Positions 7,869 through 17,603 are shown, counted from the stretch's first letter. The stretch is DNA of 64,000 bases from Bacillus sp. REN10 (GCF_016820555.1 NZ_JADHDW010000004.1:1-64000), one strand, 5' to 3'. Made by a program: numbers and translations. The notes: generated from the sequence alone by a model not told the origin.

Positions 7869-8093
7869 TTGTTTGGGACCGTTAGTTATTTTGTTAATTG
7901 CTTTAAAACATCGATTATGAACAACTACAGCTTAGTTCAATCAGAATCACTTGAAAGTATTGGTGATCAGCTAAGAAATGAAATTAATCAACAGCATGTA
8001 GCACCAGCAGAGCAAGAAACATTACTTATGAATCTTGAAAAGGCTTACAAGCTAATTCAAGAGGACATATTTGGATCGGAGGAAGAAATATGA
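7869..8093 (+). CDS. Small ORF translationally coupled to methylcitrate synthase
   Basis: The start is taken as TTG 7869 because GAGGAGGGG lies 7 nt upstream; it gives 74 residues. The ATG at 7917 (58 residues) has no good binding site. The last codons overlap the next start as ATGA (8090-8093), which implies translational coupling to the citrate-synthase-type gene. The N-terminal 16 residues are hydrophobic; the rest is an acidic helix rich in E and Q (ESIGDQLRNEINQQ, then EKAYKLIQEDIFGSEEEI). I do not recognise a family. It is the first gene after the cobalamin riboswitch. Confidence 0.6.
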   Translation: MFGTVSYFVNCFKTSIMNNYSLVQSESLESIGDQLRNEINQQHVAPAEQETLLMNLEKAYKLIQEDIFGSEEEI

Positions 8094-9202
8094 ATCAAGA
8101 GGTCAATTATTTTCCGGGTCTTGAAGGTGTGATTGCAGCTGAAACGAAAATTTCTTTTCTTGATACCGTTCAAGAAGAGATTGTTATTCAAGGGTATGAT
8201 CTTATTGAGTTGTCGAAAACGAAAAGCTATGTAGATATTATTCATCTTTTACTTGAAAGTCAGCTTCCTGATGAAGAAGAAAAGCAAGCATTAGAACAAA
8301 TGTTGAAACGTCATTATGAAGTGCCTGATGATATGTTTGAGATGTTCAAACTAATGCCGAAGCAAACGCACCCGATGGATGGCTTGCGGACGGGAATTTC
8401 CTTTTTATCAGGATATGATGAGAACATTGATCATCGTTCTGGAAATAAAGAGAGAGCGTATCAATTGTTAGGACAAATACCGAATATCGTCGCCAATAGC
8501 TACCGGATTCTTCATAACAAACAACCAGTTCTTCCAGATGAACAGTTAAGCTACAGTGCCAACTTTTATTACATGATTACCGGCAATAAGCCTTCTATAC
8601 AAGAGGAAAAAATATTTGACCGCTCTTTATTACTTTATAGCGAACATGAAATGCCTAATTCTACTTTTACTGCTCGAGTCATTGCTTCCACACAGTCTGA
8701 TTTATACGGTGCACTGACTGGAGCAGTTGCTTCTTTAAAGGGGAATTTACATGGTGGAGCGAACGAGGCGGTGATGCATATGCTTCTTCAAGCAGACAGT
8801 GCGGCTGAATTTGAACAATTACTAGCCTCAAAGCTTGCCAAGAAAGAACGGATTATGGGATTTGGGCATCGGGTGTATATGAAAAAAATGGACCCGAGAG
8901 CAACGATGATGAAAGAAGCATTGAAAGAGTTATGTGAACAAAAAGGGGATGACCGATTGTACTTAATGTGTGAAGCGGGAGAGAAATTGATGGAGAGAGA
9001 AAAGGGGCTTTATCCTAACTTGGATTATTATGCGGCACCTGTTTATTGGATGCTCGGCATTCCAATTCCATTGTATACACCGATCTTTTTCTCCGCTAGA
9101 ACGGTTGGATTATGCGCCCATGTGATCGAGCAGTATGATAATAATCGTCTGTTCCGTCCGCGGGTAAATTATATAGGCGAGCGGCAATTGTTAAGTAACT
9201 AA
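8090..9202 (+). CDS. mmgD: 2-methylcitrate synthase
   Basis: This 370-residue citrate-synthase-family enzyme should condense propionyl-CoA with oxaloacetate to 2-methylcitrate. The catalytic residues are visible: H221 in LHGGANEA, H260 in MGFGHRVY and D312 in YPNLDYYAA. The length fits the short Gram-positive CitZ/MmgD group. Assignment as methylcitrate rather than citrate synthase rests on the operon: prpD and prpB homologues follow. It overlaps the upstream small ORF by 4 nt and lies under the cobalamin riboswitch. Equivalent names are prpC and mmgD. Confidence 0.88.
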   Translation: MNQEVNYFPGLEGVIAAETKISFLDTVQEEIVIQGYDLIELSKTKSYVDIIHLLLESQLPDEEEKQALEQMLKRHYEVPDDMFEMFKLMPKQTHPMDGLRTGISFLSGYDENIDHRSGNKERAYQLLGQIPNIVANSYRILHNKQPVLPDEQLSYSANFYYMITGNKPSIQEEKIFDRSLLLYSEHEMPNSTFTARVIASTQSDLYGALTGAVASLKGNLHGGANEAVMHMLLQADSAAEFEQLLASKLAKKERIMGFGHRVYMKKMDPRATMMKEALKELCEQKGDDRLYLMCEAGEKLMEREKGLYPNLDYYAAPVYWMLGIPIPLYTPIFFSARTVGLCAHVIEQYDNNRLFRPRVNYIGERQLLSN

Positions 9203-9302
9203 AACAACTGGGGAGTTGTTTGATCGCCCACTCGCCAAAAGGATGTTCTGCTCAACATCCCTCACTATCATAAACAAAATTTGTTAGAAAGGAAAGGGTG
9301 CA

Positions 9303-10739
9303 ATGTTAAAAGTACAAGAAACGAATCAAGTAGATGTGTTACTAGAGGAAATCGCTGATTATGTATTAACGAAGGAGATTACTAGTTCGGAAGCATTACA
9401 AACGGCACAATACGTGTTATTAGATACGCTTGGCTGTGGAGTTTTAGCATTGAATTACCCTGAATGTACGAAGCTGATGGGACCGATTGTACCGGGGACG
9501 GTCGTGCCGAATGGCTCGCGTGTTCCAGGTACGTCGTATGTGTTAGATCCAGTGCGAGGTGCATTTAACATTGGTTGCATGATCCGCTGGTTGGATTATA
9601 ACGATACTTGGTTAGCGGCAGAATGGGGACACCCTTCCGATAATTTAGGCGGCATTTTAGCTGTAGCAGATTATGTGAGCCGCGTGCGTGTATCAGAAGG
9701 GAAAGAGCCGTTGAAAATGAGCGAAGTGCTGGAAGCAATGGTGAAAGCTCACGAAATTCAAGGGGTTCTTGCGCTAGAGAATAGTTTAAACCGCGTCGGA
9801 CTAGATCATGTTCTTTTTGTTAAAATTGCGACGACCGCTGTAGTGACAAAAATGCTTGGAGGCAGCCGAGACGAAATTATTAACGCTTTATCGAACGCTT
9901 GGATTGACAACAGTAGCTTACGCACATATCGTCATGCGCCGAACACTGGCTCACGTAAGTCATGGGCAGCAGGCGATGCAACAAGTCGCGGTGTACACTT
10001 GGCATTGATGGCGTTAAAAGGCGAAATGGGCTATCCGTCCGCTCTATCTGCACCGGGCTGGGGATTCCAAGAGGTGTTATTTAAAGGTCAGGAATTAACA
10101 CTCGCTCGTCCGCTTGATGCTTATGTGATGGAAAATGTGCTCTTTAAAGTATCATATCCAGCAGAATTTCATGCACAAACAGCGGCTGAATGTGCGGTTA
10201 AGCTTCATCCGCAAGTGCTAGAACGCTTAGATGAAATTGATCGTATTGCAATTACGACACATGAATCAGCCATTCGCATCATTGATAAGAAGGGACCGTT
10301 AACGAACCCTGCTGATCGTGACCATTGTTTGCAATATATCACGGCGATTGGTCTTCTTTATGGTGATATTGTCGCTGATCATTATGAAGATGAATGCGCT
10401 GCTGATCCGAGAATTGATCAACTGCGAGAGAAAATGTTGGTAGAAGAAGATCAACAATACTCTAAAGATTACCTCGATCCGAGCAAGCGCTCAATCGCCA
10501 ACGCGGTTCAAGTATTTTTTAAAGATGGTACATCAACAGATAAAGTGGAATGTGAATATCCACTAGGTCATCGTTTCCGCCGTGAAGAAGCGATTCCAAA
10601 GGTGATCAAGAAGTTTGCAGAAAACATTAGCACCCACTATTCGCAAAAGCAACAACAGCAAATACAAGAAGTCTGCTTAGATTCGAAAAAAATATCTGAT
10701 TTGTCAGTTAATAAATTTATCGAATTGTTTTTAATATAA
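9303..10739 (+). CDS. prpD: 2-methylcitrate dehydratase (MmgE/PrpD family)
   Basis: This 478-residue protein matches the MmgE/PrpD family throughout. Recognisable blocks are [22 protein letters not shown] near residues 40-60, [20 protein letters not shown] near 100-120, and [23 protein letters not shown] near 280. It should dehydrate 2-methylcitrate to 2-methylaconitate (B. subtilis MmgE is of similar length). It starts behind AAAGGAAAGG, 100 bp after mmgD. The gap contains only a weak AAACAACT/AGTTGTTT hairpin, so it is read as part of the same operon. Confidence 0.92.
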   Translation: MLKVQETNQVDVLLEEIADYVLTKEITSSEALQTAQYVLLDTLGCGVLALNYPECTKLMGPIVPGTVVPNGSRVPGTSYVLDPVRGAFNIGCMIRWLDYNDTWLAAEWGHPSDNLGGILAVADYVSRVRVSEGKEPLKMSEVLEAMVKAHEIQGVLALENSLNRVGLDHVLFVKIATTAVVTKMLGGSRDEIINALSNAWIDNSSLRTYRHAPNTGSRKSWAAGDATSRGVHLALMALKGEMGYPSALSAPGWGFQEVLFKGQELTLARPLDAYVMENVLFKVSYPAEFHAQTAAECAVKLHPQVLERLDEIDRIAITTHESAIRIIDKKGPLTNPADRDHCLQYITAIGLLYGDIVADHYEDECAADPRIDQLREKMLVEEDQQYSKDYLDPSKRSIANAVQVFFKDGTSTDKVECEYPLGHRFRREEAIPKVIKKFAENISTHYSQKQQQQIQEVCLDSKKISDLSVNKFIELFLI

Positions 10740-10778
10740 GTCTCTGTTAAAGAGCCCAATACTAAAGGAGGAACTTTC

Positions 10779-11687
10779 ATGGCTTGGATTGTGGATCAAC
10801 CATCGACGCAAACGGAACTAGCAAATCGATTCAAGGAAGAGATGCATGCATCTACTATTCTGCAAATTCCGGGTGCGCATGATGCGATGGCGGCTCTTGT
10901 TGCAAAGCAAGCTGGCTTCTCATCCCTTTATTTATCAGGTGCCGCTTACACCGCTAGTTGTGGATTGCCGGATTTAGGAATGGTCACGTCGACGGAAGTC
11001 GCCCAAAGAGCAAGAGAAATTGTGCGGGCGACTGACTTACCGTTGCTCGTTGATATTGACACTGGCTTTGGCGGCGTGTTGAATGCCGCACGAACAGCCG
11101 TTGAAATGGTCGAAGCGAAAGTTGCTGCTGTGCAAATAGAAGATCAGCAATTGCCAAAGAAATGCGGCCATTTAAACGGCAAAAAATTGGTGACGACCGA
11201 AGAAATGGTGCAAAAGATTCGCGTGATGAAACAAACAGCTCCTTCATTAGTGATCGTCGCTCGCACAGATGCTCGTGCGGTCGAAGGCTTGGAGGCGGCG
11301 ATTGAGCGAGCAACAGCGTATGTGGAAGCGGGAGCGGATGCTATTTTTCCAGAGGCGTTGCAGTCAGAGGAAGAATTCAGTCAGTTTGCTAGTCAAATTA
11401 AGGCTCCATTATTAGCGAACATGACAGAGTTCGGAAAAACACCTTATTATACAGCAGAGGAATTCGCTGAAATGGGGTATCAAATGGTGATCTATCCAGT
11501 GACTTCACTTCGTGTAGCAGCAAAAGCGTATGAGCGTATTTTTCAGTTGATCAAAGAAGAAGGCACACAAAAAGCTGGTCTTGAACAGATGCAGACAAGA
11601 AGTGAACTGTACGAAACGATTTCGTATCATCAATTTGAGGACTTGGATCAGCAAGTAGCGAAAACCGTATTAACAAAAGGTCAATAA
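10779..11687 (+). CDS. prpB: Methylisocitrate lyase
   Basis: This 302-residue enzyme of the isocitrate lyase/PEP mutase superfamily cleaves 2-methylisocitrate into pyruvate and succinate, the last step of the methylcitrate cycle. The metal-binding VDIDTGFG segment (residues 91-98) and the active-site KKCGH loop (127-131, catalytic C129) are intact. Its length equals the PrpB/MmgF (YqiQ) group. AAAGGAGGAAC precedes the start, 39 bp after prpD, and a strong terminator follows, so it closes the riboswitch-controlled operon. Confidence 0.93.
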   Translation: MAWIVDQPSTQTELANRFKEEMHASTILQIPGAHDAMAALVAKQAGFSSLYLSGAAYTASCGLPDLGMVTSTEVAQRAREIVRATDLPLLVDIDTGFGGVLNAARTAVEMVEAKVAAVQIEDQQLPKKCGHLNGKKLVTTEEMVQKIRVMKQTAPSLVIVARTDARAVEGLEAAIERATAYVEAGADAIFPEALQSEEEFSQFASQIKAPLLANMTEFGKTPYYTAEEFAEMGYQMVIYPVTSLRVAAKAYERIFQLIKEEGTQKAGLEQMQTRSELYETISYHQFEDLDQQVAKTVLTKGQ

Positions 11688-11693
11688 ACACAT

Positions 11694-11758
11694 AAAAGCG
11701 ATGACAGGCATCTTAGCATAATACGTTGTGCAATGTTTCCTGTTTCATCGCTTTTTTT
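11694..11758 (+). terminator. Terminator after prpB
   Basis: AAAAGCGATGACAGG (11694-11708) pairs with CCTGTTTCATCGCTTTT (11739-11755) with a two-base bulge, followed by T residues. It separates the methylcitrate operon from the sigma-54 activator gene. Confidence 0.75.
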
Positions 11759-11780
11759 ACGGTGAAGGAGGCGTGAATAG

Positions 11781-13148
11781 ATGGAGACTATTGATTACTA
11801 CTTTGTTTGCAATTGGCTGAAGAAGGACCGCTGGGTGTTAAACAAAGAAGCTTCGATTAAGCAAGCGTTGCACTATTTTGTTCAATCTGAGCATACGGAA
11901 CTTCCTGTTGTTGAGAATGGTTGTTTGCTTGGCATTATTACGTTGCAAGATTGTTTAAGTCGATTAGAGAAGCATGGAGACTCAGATGAAGTGATCGCTT
12001 CGATCATTCAAGAAAGTAAACATACGAAGCCAGCGACTTTCTCGATGAGGGAGATTGAGCGTATTCCGCTTTATGTGATTACTGACCATCAAGAATTTCT
12101 AGGGGCAATCGGAAAGCAAGAGCTTTTAGCTTTCCACAGAAAGAGTCAACCTGCTGATAAAAAATCGAACCGTTATACAAAAGGTGGTAAAGCGGTTTAT
12201 TTTCAAGACATTTTGGGAGAGAGCCCTGAATTAAAGAAGACAAAGAAAATCGCCCAAAAAGCTGCGCAATCGCTCGCTCCAGTGTTGATTACAGGAGAAA
12301 GCGGAGTCGGCAAAGAACAATTTGCTCGTGCCATTCATTATGAGGGGATCACCAATACAGGGCCTCTTGTCAGTGTCAATTGTGCAGCGATACCGGAGAA
12401 TCTATTGGAATCGGAATTGTTTGGCTATGCGGATGGAGCTTTTACTGGAGCAAAAAAGAACGGAAAGCCCGGAAAGTTTGAACTTGCTCACAAAGGCACT
12501 CTTTTTTTGGACGAGATTGGTGATATGCCGTTATTGACACAAGTGAAAATTTTAAGAGTACTTCAGGAAAAAGAAGTCGAAAGAATCGGAAGCACTCAAC
12601 CTGTGTCTGTTAACTTTAGACTGATCACCGCCACAAATAAAGATTTGAAGGAAATGGTTGTGAGAGGAGAGTTTAGAGAGGATCTTTATCATCGGCTCCA
12701 TGTCATTCCCCTCTATATTCCTCCCCTTAGACAAAGAAAAAGTGATATCCCTGAGATTATAGAAGCCTATATGGATAGTCTGTATCAAACATATCCGTTA
12801 GAGAGGAAAATAATAGACCGCGATGTGCTGTGCCATTTTTTCAAATATGACTGGCCAGGAAATGTTTGTGAATTAATGAATGTGGTGGAAAGAATGTTTG
12901 TGCTTAGCGATCATGCGCACATTGGTGTAAAGGATATACCTAATGAGCTTCTTCATCAGTACCAAAATCGTCGATTCAATCGTCTGCATGATCGGCAAAA
13001 ACATCTCATGCTCGTTCAAAAGGAAGAAGAGAGAGGACTGATTGAGAGTGTTTTAAAAGATGTGAAGGGAAACAAGTCGCGAGCAGCGGAAATATTAGGG
13101 ATCTCACGTGCGACGTTATACAACAAATTAGCCCGTTTTAATGCTTAA
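11781..13148 (+). CDS. CBS-domain sigma-54-dependent transcriptional activator
   Basis: This is a 455-residue enhancer-binding protein. Residues about 8-120 form a pair of CBS domains, which usually bind adenine nucleotides or related ligands. The AAA+ domain follows: Walker A GESGVGKE (172-179), GAFTGA sigma-54 contact loop (219-224), Walker B LFLDEIGD (241-248). The end is a Fis-type HTH (NKSRAAEILGISRATLYNKL). The intact GAFTGA loop implies activation of sigma-54 RNA polymerase. The target is most likely the TGGCA-N8-GC promoter 70 bp downstream and the one at 19567. The start follows AAGGAGGCG. Confidence 0.92.
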   Translation: METIDYYFVCNWLKKDRWVLNKEASIKQALHYFVQSEHTELPVVENGCLLGIITLQDCLSRLEKHGDSDEVIASIIQESKHTKPATFSMREIERIPLYVITDHQEFLGAIGKQELLAFHRKSQPADKKSNRYTKGGKAVYFQDILGESPELKKTKKIAQKAAQSLAPVLITGESGVGKEQFARAIHYEGITNTGPLVSVNCAAIPENLLESELFGYADGAFTGAKKNGKPGKFELAHKGTLFLDEIGDMPLLTQVKILRVLQEKEVERIGSTQPVSVNFRLITATNKDLKEMVVRGEFREDLYHRLHVIPLYIPPLRQRKSDIPEIIEAYMDSLYQTYPLERKIIDRDVLCHFFKYDWPGNVCELMNVVERMFVLSDHAHIGVKDIPNELLHQYQNRRFNRLHDRQKHLMLVQKEEERGLIESVLKDVKGNKSRAAEILGISRATLYNKLARFNA

Positions 13149-13157
13149 TTTTGTCAA

Positions 13158-13171
13158 ATTGTCCAAACAAT
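13158..13171 (+). promoter_or_regulatory. Candidate upstream activator site
   Basis: The dyad ATTGTCCAAACAAT lies about 50 bp upstream of the sigma-54 promoter at 13220. The core TGTCCAAAC recurs, inverted, about 70 bp upstream of the second sigma-54 promoter (19649-19657). This pairing suggests a binding site for the CBS activator. Confidence 0.5.
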
Positions 13172-13219
13172 TATACAGTACTCTTATTGATTTTCTCTGG
13201 ATTTATACACCTTTTAGAG

Positions 13220-13234
13220 TGGCATAGAATTTGC
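13220..13234 (+). promoter_or_regulatory. Sigma-54 (-24/-12) promoter
   Basis: TGGCATAGAATTTGC matches TGGCACG-N4-TTGC with the invariant GG and GC at correct spacing. It lies 38 bp before the acyl-CoA dehydrogenase gene and directly after the activator gene. Confidence 0.8.
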
Positions 13235-13271
13235 TTATGTAAAGGTGAGAAATCCATAAAGGGGGATCGCA

Positions 13272-14927
13272 ATGTTGAAAACAGATAACAAGCAGCACAT
13301 ATGGAATGTTTTCTCCTCTCCAACAAAAAATGCCTTCTTTTCACCGGACGACTTTGGAGAGGAAGAACAGCTTATCGCCAAAACAGCCGAGCAGTTCGTC
13401 CAAAAAGAAATCCTTCCACAAATAGAAAACATTGAACAGCATGATTACGATATTACTCGTCGACTTTTTAAACAATTAGGGGAGTTAGGCTTGTTAGGGG
13501 TAGAGGTGGCCGAAGAATACGGCGGATTTACATTAGGCAAAAGAGTATCAGGGCTAATCGCTGAAAAAATGGGTTATGGTGGTTCGTTTAGTGTTTCTTT
13601 TAACATTCATGTCGGAGTCGGTACACTTCCTTATGTCTATTTCGGAACAGAACAGCAAAAAAGAACGTATTTACCAAAGCTAGTGTCTGGAGAATGGATC
13701 GCCGGCTATGCCTTGACGGAGCCGGATGCAGGAAGTGATGCTCTTCAGGCAAAAACGAGCGCGACGTTAGCCACAGACGGTTCTTCTTGGGTATTAAATG
13801 GTGAAAAACAATGGATTACGAATGCAAGGATCGCCGATGTGTTTGTTGTGTTTGCAAAAACAATCGAAGGGATGACGGCTTTTATTGTTGAAAGAGGTCA
13901 CCCGGGTGTTTCTGTTGGGCCAGAAGAAAAGAAAATGGGGATTAAAGGTTCATCGACCGCCACGTTAGTTTTAGAGGATGCGACCATTCCTGTTGAAAAT
14001 GTGCTTGGTCAAGTAGGAAAAGGCCATCTCGTTGCTTTAAACATTTTGAATTTAGCTCGACTAAAGCTGGCATTTGCGAATATTGGAACAAGTAAGCAAG
14101 CAATCGAGCTTTCTGTCAATTATAGCAAGGAGCGAAAACAATTTGGCCAGCCAATTCAACAGTTTTCGATGATTCAAGAAAAGTTAGCCGATATGGCGAT
14201 CAATGTATATGGAGCAGAAAGTGCCGCTTATCGAACAGCTGGCTTGATTGATGAGCAAGAAGCGGAGGCACACTACATAGCCAAATTTGCGATGGAATGT
14301 GCCATTAATAAAGTGCAAAGCTCCGAGATGTTGGGACGCATTGCCGATGAAGCGGTACAAATTCATGGCGGCTATGGCTATATGCAAGAATATGACGTGG
14401 AACGTTTATATCGAGATGCAAGAATTAGCCGAATTTTCGAAGGGACGAATGAAATCAATCGATTGACGATTGCCAAAGCGCTATTAGGAGATTGTCCTGC
14501 GATCGAACTAGAGGAGAAGCAAAATAGCCGAAATGCTCAGTTTATCTATTCTTCCAAACAACTTCTTCATCAAGGGCTAAAAGCGTTTTCTGATTGTGGG
14601 ATCCAACGGGAAGAGCAGGAATACTTAAGATTGCTAGCGGATAGTATGATCGACATTTATGTGATGGAAGCGGCTTTCCTGCGGACAGAAAACAGCTTAT
14701 CTAAAGACTGTCAGCAGCTGATGACTAATATGCTTTGCGAGGAAGGATATCGTCGTGTGAAATGTAACATCCTCTCTAGTCTTGCTAGCTTAGATGTCAA
14801 TGAAATGGTGAAGCAAGCACTGTTGAATGATGCGCAAACAATCGATGTGCCGATGTATTATAACAGCATATTAACGAAAAGACAGATTGCTAAATATGTG
14901 ATAGACAGTGAAAAATATCCGATTTGA
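13272..14927 (+). CDS. Acyl-CoA dehydrogenase, probably isobutyryl-CoA dehydrogenase
   Basis: This 551-residue FAD enzyme is longer than the usual 380-residue acyl-CoA dehydrogenase. The standard domain fills about residues 15-410, with the FAD/substrate block GYALTEPDAGSDA, the QWITNARIADVFVVFAKT block and the FEGTNEINR segment near the active-site loop. An extra helical C-terminal region of about 140 residues follows, as in VLCAD-like bacterial homologues. With mmsB and mmsA directly downstream, oxidation of isobutyryl-CoA to methacrylyl-CoA is the likely step; this is inferred from context. It begins behind AAAGGGGGATCG and the sigma-54 promoter. Confidence 0.82.
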   Translation: MLKTDNKQHIWNVFSSPTKNAFFSPDDFGEEEQLIAKTAEQFVQKEILPQIENIEQHDYDITRRLFKQLGELGLLGVEVAEEYGGFTLGKRVSGLIAEKMGYGGSFSVSFNIHVGVGTLPYVYFGTEQQKRTYLPKLVSGEWIAGYALTEPDAGSDALQAKTSATLATDGSSWVLNGEKQWITNARIADVFVVFAKTIEGMTAFIVERGHPGVSVGPEEKKMGIKGSSTATLVLEDATIPVENVLGQVGKGHLVALNILNLARLKLAFANIGTSKQAIELSVNYSKERKQFGQPIQQFSMIQEKLADMAINVYGAESAAYRTAGLIDEQEAEAHYIAKFAMECAINKVQSSEMLGRIADEAVQIHGGYGYMQEYDVERLYRDARISRIFEGTNEINRLTIAKALLGDCPAIELEEKQNSRNAQFIYSSKQLLHQGLKAFSDCGIQREEQEYLRLLADSMIDIYVMEAAFLRTENSLSKDCQQLMTNMLCEEGYRRVKCNILSSLASLDVNEMVKQALLNDAQTIDVPMYYNSILTKRQIAKYVIDSEKYPI

Positions 14928-14939
14928 AGGAGGAAACTA

Positions 14940-15827
14940 ATGAATAAGATTGGATTTGTTGGACTAGGAAATATGGGTTTTCCAATGGCCGCAAACTTAG
15001 TCGAATCCGGTTATACCGTCTATGGAGTCGATGTCAATAAAGAGTCGGAAGCCGCTTTTAAACAAAAAGGTGGGATCGTTGATGTGGATCATTCCTTTTT
15101 AACCTCCACATGCGACATTATTTTCACGAGTCTTCCATCCATTCAAGCGGTGGAGCAAGTGTATTTAGGGGGAGCTGGTTTGATTGCACACAGTCAGCCG
15201 CATAATATTTTCATTGATACGAGTACCGTTTCGCCCCAGATGAATCAAAAGGTTTTGCAGGCCGCGAATGAAAAGAATACACGATTTCTAGCGGCACCTG
15301 TTAGTGGAGGAGTCGTAGGAGCGGTGAATCGAACACTTACATTTATGGTTGGAGGAGCTAAAGGCATCTTTACTCGTACTTTACCGGTGTTAGATGTATT
15401 AGGTGAAAATATTTTTCACGTCGAAGAGCGAATTGAAAGCGGCACGATCACGAAGTTGATTAACAATTTACTGATCGGCTTTTATACAGCGGGTGTGAGT
15501 GAAGCGTTAAATTTAGCTAAAAGAAATGAGATGGATCTAGATCGATTGTTTGATATTTTAAATGTGAGCTATGGGCAAAGCCGCATTTATGAACGGAATT
15601 ATCAAAGCTTTATTGCGAAAGGTGATTACCAACCAGGCTTTGCCTTAAAGCTGTTATGCAAGGATTTAGGCTTAGCGATGGACTTAGCAGAAGAGAGTCA
15701 ATTAGATTTACCAATGAGTCAAGCATTGTTTGAACGTTACCAAGAAGTCGAGCAGGCTGGTTTAGGTGAGGAGGATATGTCAGTCCTCTATAAAAAAGTA
15801 ATGGAACAAACAATAACTATTAAATAA
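14940..15827 (+). CDS. mmsB: 3-hydroxyisobutyrate dehydrogenase
   Basis: This 295-residue NAD-dependent beta-hydroxyacid dehydrogenase oxidises 3-hydroxyisobutyrate to methylmalonate semialdehyde. The nucleotide-binding GLGNMG (8-13), the family signature FVGLGNMGFPMAANL, the substrate loop APVSGGVVGA and the catalytic-lysine helix (TKLINNLLIG) are all present. It starts 12 bp after the acyl-CoA dehydrogenase behind AAGGAGG and ends 6 bp before mmsA, so the three genes form one operon for the distal valine pathway. Confidence 0.92.
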   Translation: MNKIGFVGLGNMGFPMAANLVESGYTVYGVDVNKESEAAFKQKGGIVDVDHSFLTSTCDIIFTSLPSIQAVEQVYLGGAGLIAHSQPHNIFIDTSTVSPQMNQKVLQAANEKNTRFLAAPVSGGVVGAVNRTLTFMVGGAKGIFTRTLPVLDVLGENIFHVEERIESGTITKLINNLLIGFYTAGVSEALNLAKRNEMDLDRLFDILNVSYGQSRIYERNYQSFIAKGDYQPGFALKLLCKDLGLAMDLAEESQLDLPMSQALFERYQEVEQAGLGEEDMSVLYKKVMEQTITIK

Positions 15828-15842
15828 GAAGAGGTGGGCGAA

Positions 15843-17297
15843 TTGTTAACGACAAATGTAAAAGTAATGAAGAATCATATTAATGGTGAGTGGGTAGATT
15901 CAACAGCGACAACATTTGAAACAGTGGTGAATCCTGCGACAGGTGAGGCGATTGCAAGCGTTCCTTTATCAACAAAAGCAGATGTCGATCAAGCCGTGAA
16001 AGCGGCAGAGAAAGCTTATGACGAATGGGCGGCTGTCCCGGTTCCAAACCGCACAAGATTATTGTATAACTATCTCCATTCATTAAAGGAAAATAAAGAA
16101 GAGCTGGCTCAAATTATTACATTAGAAAACGGGAAAACGATCGTTGATGCGACTGGAGAAGTACAGCGGGGGATTGAAGTCGTTGAGCTAGCTACTTCTA
16201 CGCCAAGCTTAATGATGGGAGAGGCTTTGCCTAATATTGCAGGCGGAATTGATGGCTCCATTTGGCGTTATCCACTTGGAGTTGTCGCCGGTGTCACGCC
16301 ATTTAACTTTCCGATGATGGTACCTTTATGGATGTATCCGCTAGCGATTGCATGCGGCAATACGTTCGTGTTGAAAGTGTCAGAACGGACGCCAGTATTA
16401 GCAGAAAGATTAGTCGAATTATTTTATGAAGCTGGATTTCCAAAAGGAGTTTTAAACCTAGTGCATGGCGGCAAGGATGTCGTCAATGGAATCCTTGAGA
16501 ATCCAGCGATTAAAGCGGTCTCCTTTGTCGGGTCTGAACCGGTCGCGAAGCATGTGTATGAAACCGGCACAGCCAATGGCAAGCGAGTACAAGCACTAGC
16601 GGGAGCGAAAAATCATGCGATTGTTATGCCAGACTGCGACTTAGAAAAAACCGTTCAAGGGGTGATTGGTGCCGCTTTTGGCAGTAGCGGTGAGCGCTGC
16701 ATGGCCTGCTCTGTCGTTGCGGTCGTCGATGAAATCGCAGACTCATTTATGGACTTGCTTCTTTCTGAAGCGCGCAAGCTAAAAACAGGCGACGGACGAT
16801 TAAAGGAAAACTTTGTCGGACCACTGATTCGCCAGTCCCATAAAGACCGAGTCGTTAGCTATATTGAAAGCGGCGTCCAAGAAGGAGCTTCCTTATTAAT
16901 AGATGGCCGTGAAGTAGAGAATGATGAGGGCTACTACGTAGGAGCAACGATCTTTGACAATGTATCATCAGAAATGAAAATTTGGCAGGATGAAATTTTT
17001 GCTCCAGTATTAAGTGTCGTCAGAGTCAAAAATCTAGAAGAAGGCATTCGTCTGACGAACCGCTCCAAATTTGCCAATGGAGCCGTCATTTATACATCAA
17101 GCGGAAAAAACGCCCAACAATTCCGCGAAAAAATAGACGCGGGAATGATTGGTGTTAACGTCAACGTTCCGGCGCCAATGGCCTTCTTCTCCTTCGCCGG
17201 CAACAAAGCCTCCTTCTACGGCGACCTCGGAACAAACGGAAAAGACGGCGTGCAATTCTACACCCGCAAAAAAGTAGTAACCGAAAGATGGTTCTAA
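15843..17297 (+). CDS. mmsA: Methylmalonate-semialdehyde dehydrogenase (CoA-acylating)
   Basis: This roughly 484-residue aldehyde dehydrogenase is of the MmsA/IolA type. It should convert methylmalonate semialdehyde to propionyl-CoA. The catalytic cysteine lies in [10 protein letters not shown], and the family ending TERWF is present. The usual general-base glutamate region ([12 protein letters not shown]) has the CoA-acylating form. The start is set at TTG 15843 because GAGGTG lies 6 nt upstream; a GTG at 15834 is the alternative. Its product feeds the methylcitrate cycle encoded upstream. Confidence 0.92.
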   Translation: MLTTNVKVMKNHINGEWVDSTATTFETVVNPATGEAIASVPLSTKADVDQAVKAAEKAYDEWAAVPVPNRTRLLYNYLHSLKENKEELAQIITLENGKTIVDATGEVQRGIEVVELATSTPSLMMGEALPNIAGGIDGSIWRYPLGVVAGVTPFNFPMMVPLWMYPLAIACGNTFVLKVSERTPVLAERLVELFYEAGFPKGVLNLVHGGKDVVNGILENPAIKAVSFVGSEPVAKHVYETGTANGKRVQALAGAKNHAIVMPDCDLEKTVQGVIGAAFGSSGERCMACSVVAVVDEIADSFMDLLLSEARKLKTGDGRLKENFVGPLIRQSHKDRVVSYIESGVQEGASLLIDGREVENDEGYYVGATIFDNVSSEMKIWQDEIFAPVLSVVRVKNLEEGIRLTNRSKFANGAVIYTSSGKNAQQFREKIDAGMIGVNVNVPAPMAFFSFAGNKASFYGDLGTNGKDGVQFYTRKKVVTERWF

Positions 17298-17333
17298 TAA
17301 AAGCGGAAGGAGCCGGCGAATAGTGGATACCTA

Positions 17334-17603
17334 GACGCTAGAAAGCATACAAGTAATAACTTAGATTATACTAAAATGGTCTGTCCTAATTATAAAGGTG
17401 AAAAATTTTATGGGATGGGACCTGTAGCATCTGATGAGAACTTGGTTACTGCATCAGGAGTAGCTCCTCTGGAATTTGCGATGGAAGTACTGAAAGTCTT
17501 AGATGTATTTGCACCAGATACATTGCATTCATCATGGTATAACCTAAATAAGATTCATCAACCTGAATACTTTTTTCAGTTAATGGATTCGATAAATAAA
17601 TGA
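17334..17603 (+). pseudogene. DJ-1/PfpI family protein, C-terminal fragment
   Basis: From about 17334 an open frame without its own start reads like the C-terminal half of a DJ-1/ThiJ/PfpI protein (RKHTSNNLDYTK, then VTASGVAPLEFAMEVLKVLDVF, then EYFFQLMDS). The N-terminal half, with the nucleophile-elbow cysteine, is missing, so the copy cannot be active. It lies between mmsA and the convergent hydrolase gene and marks a deletion or recombination scar. Confidence 0.7.
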
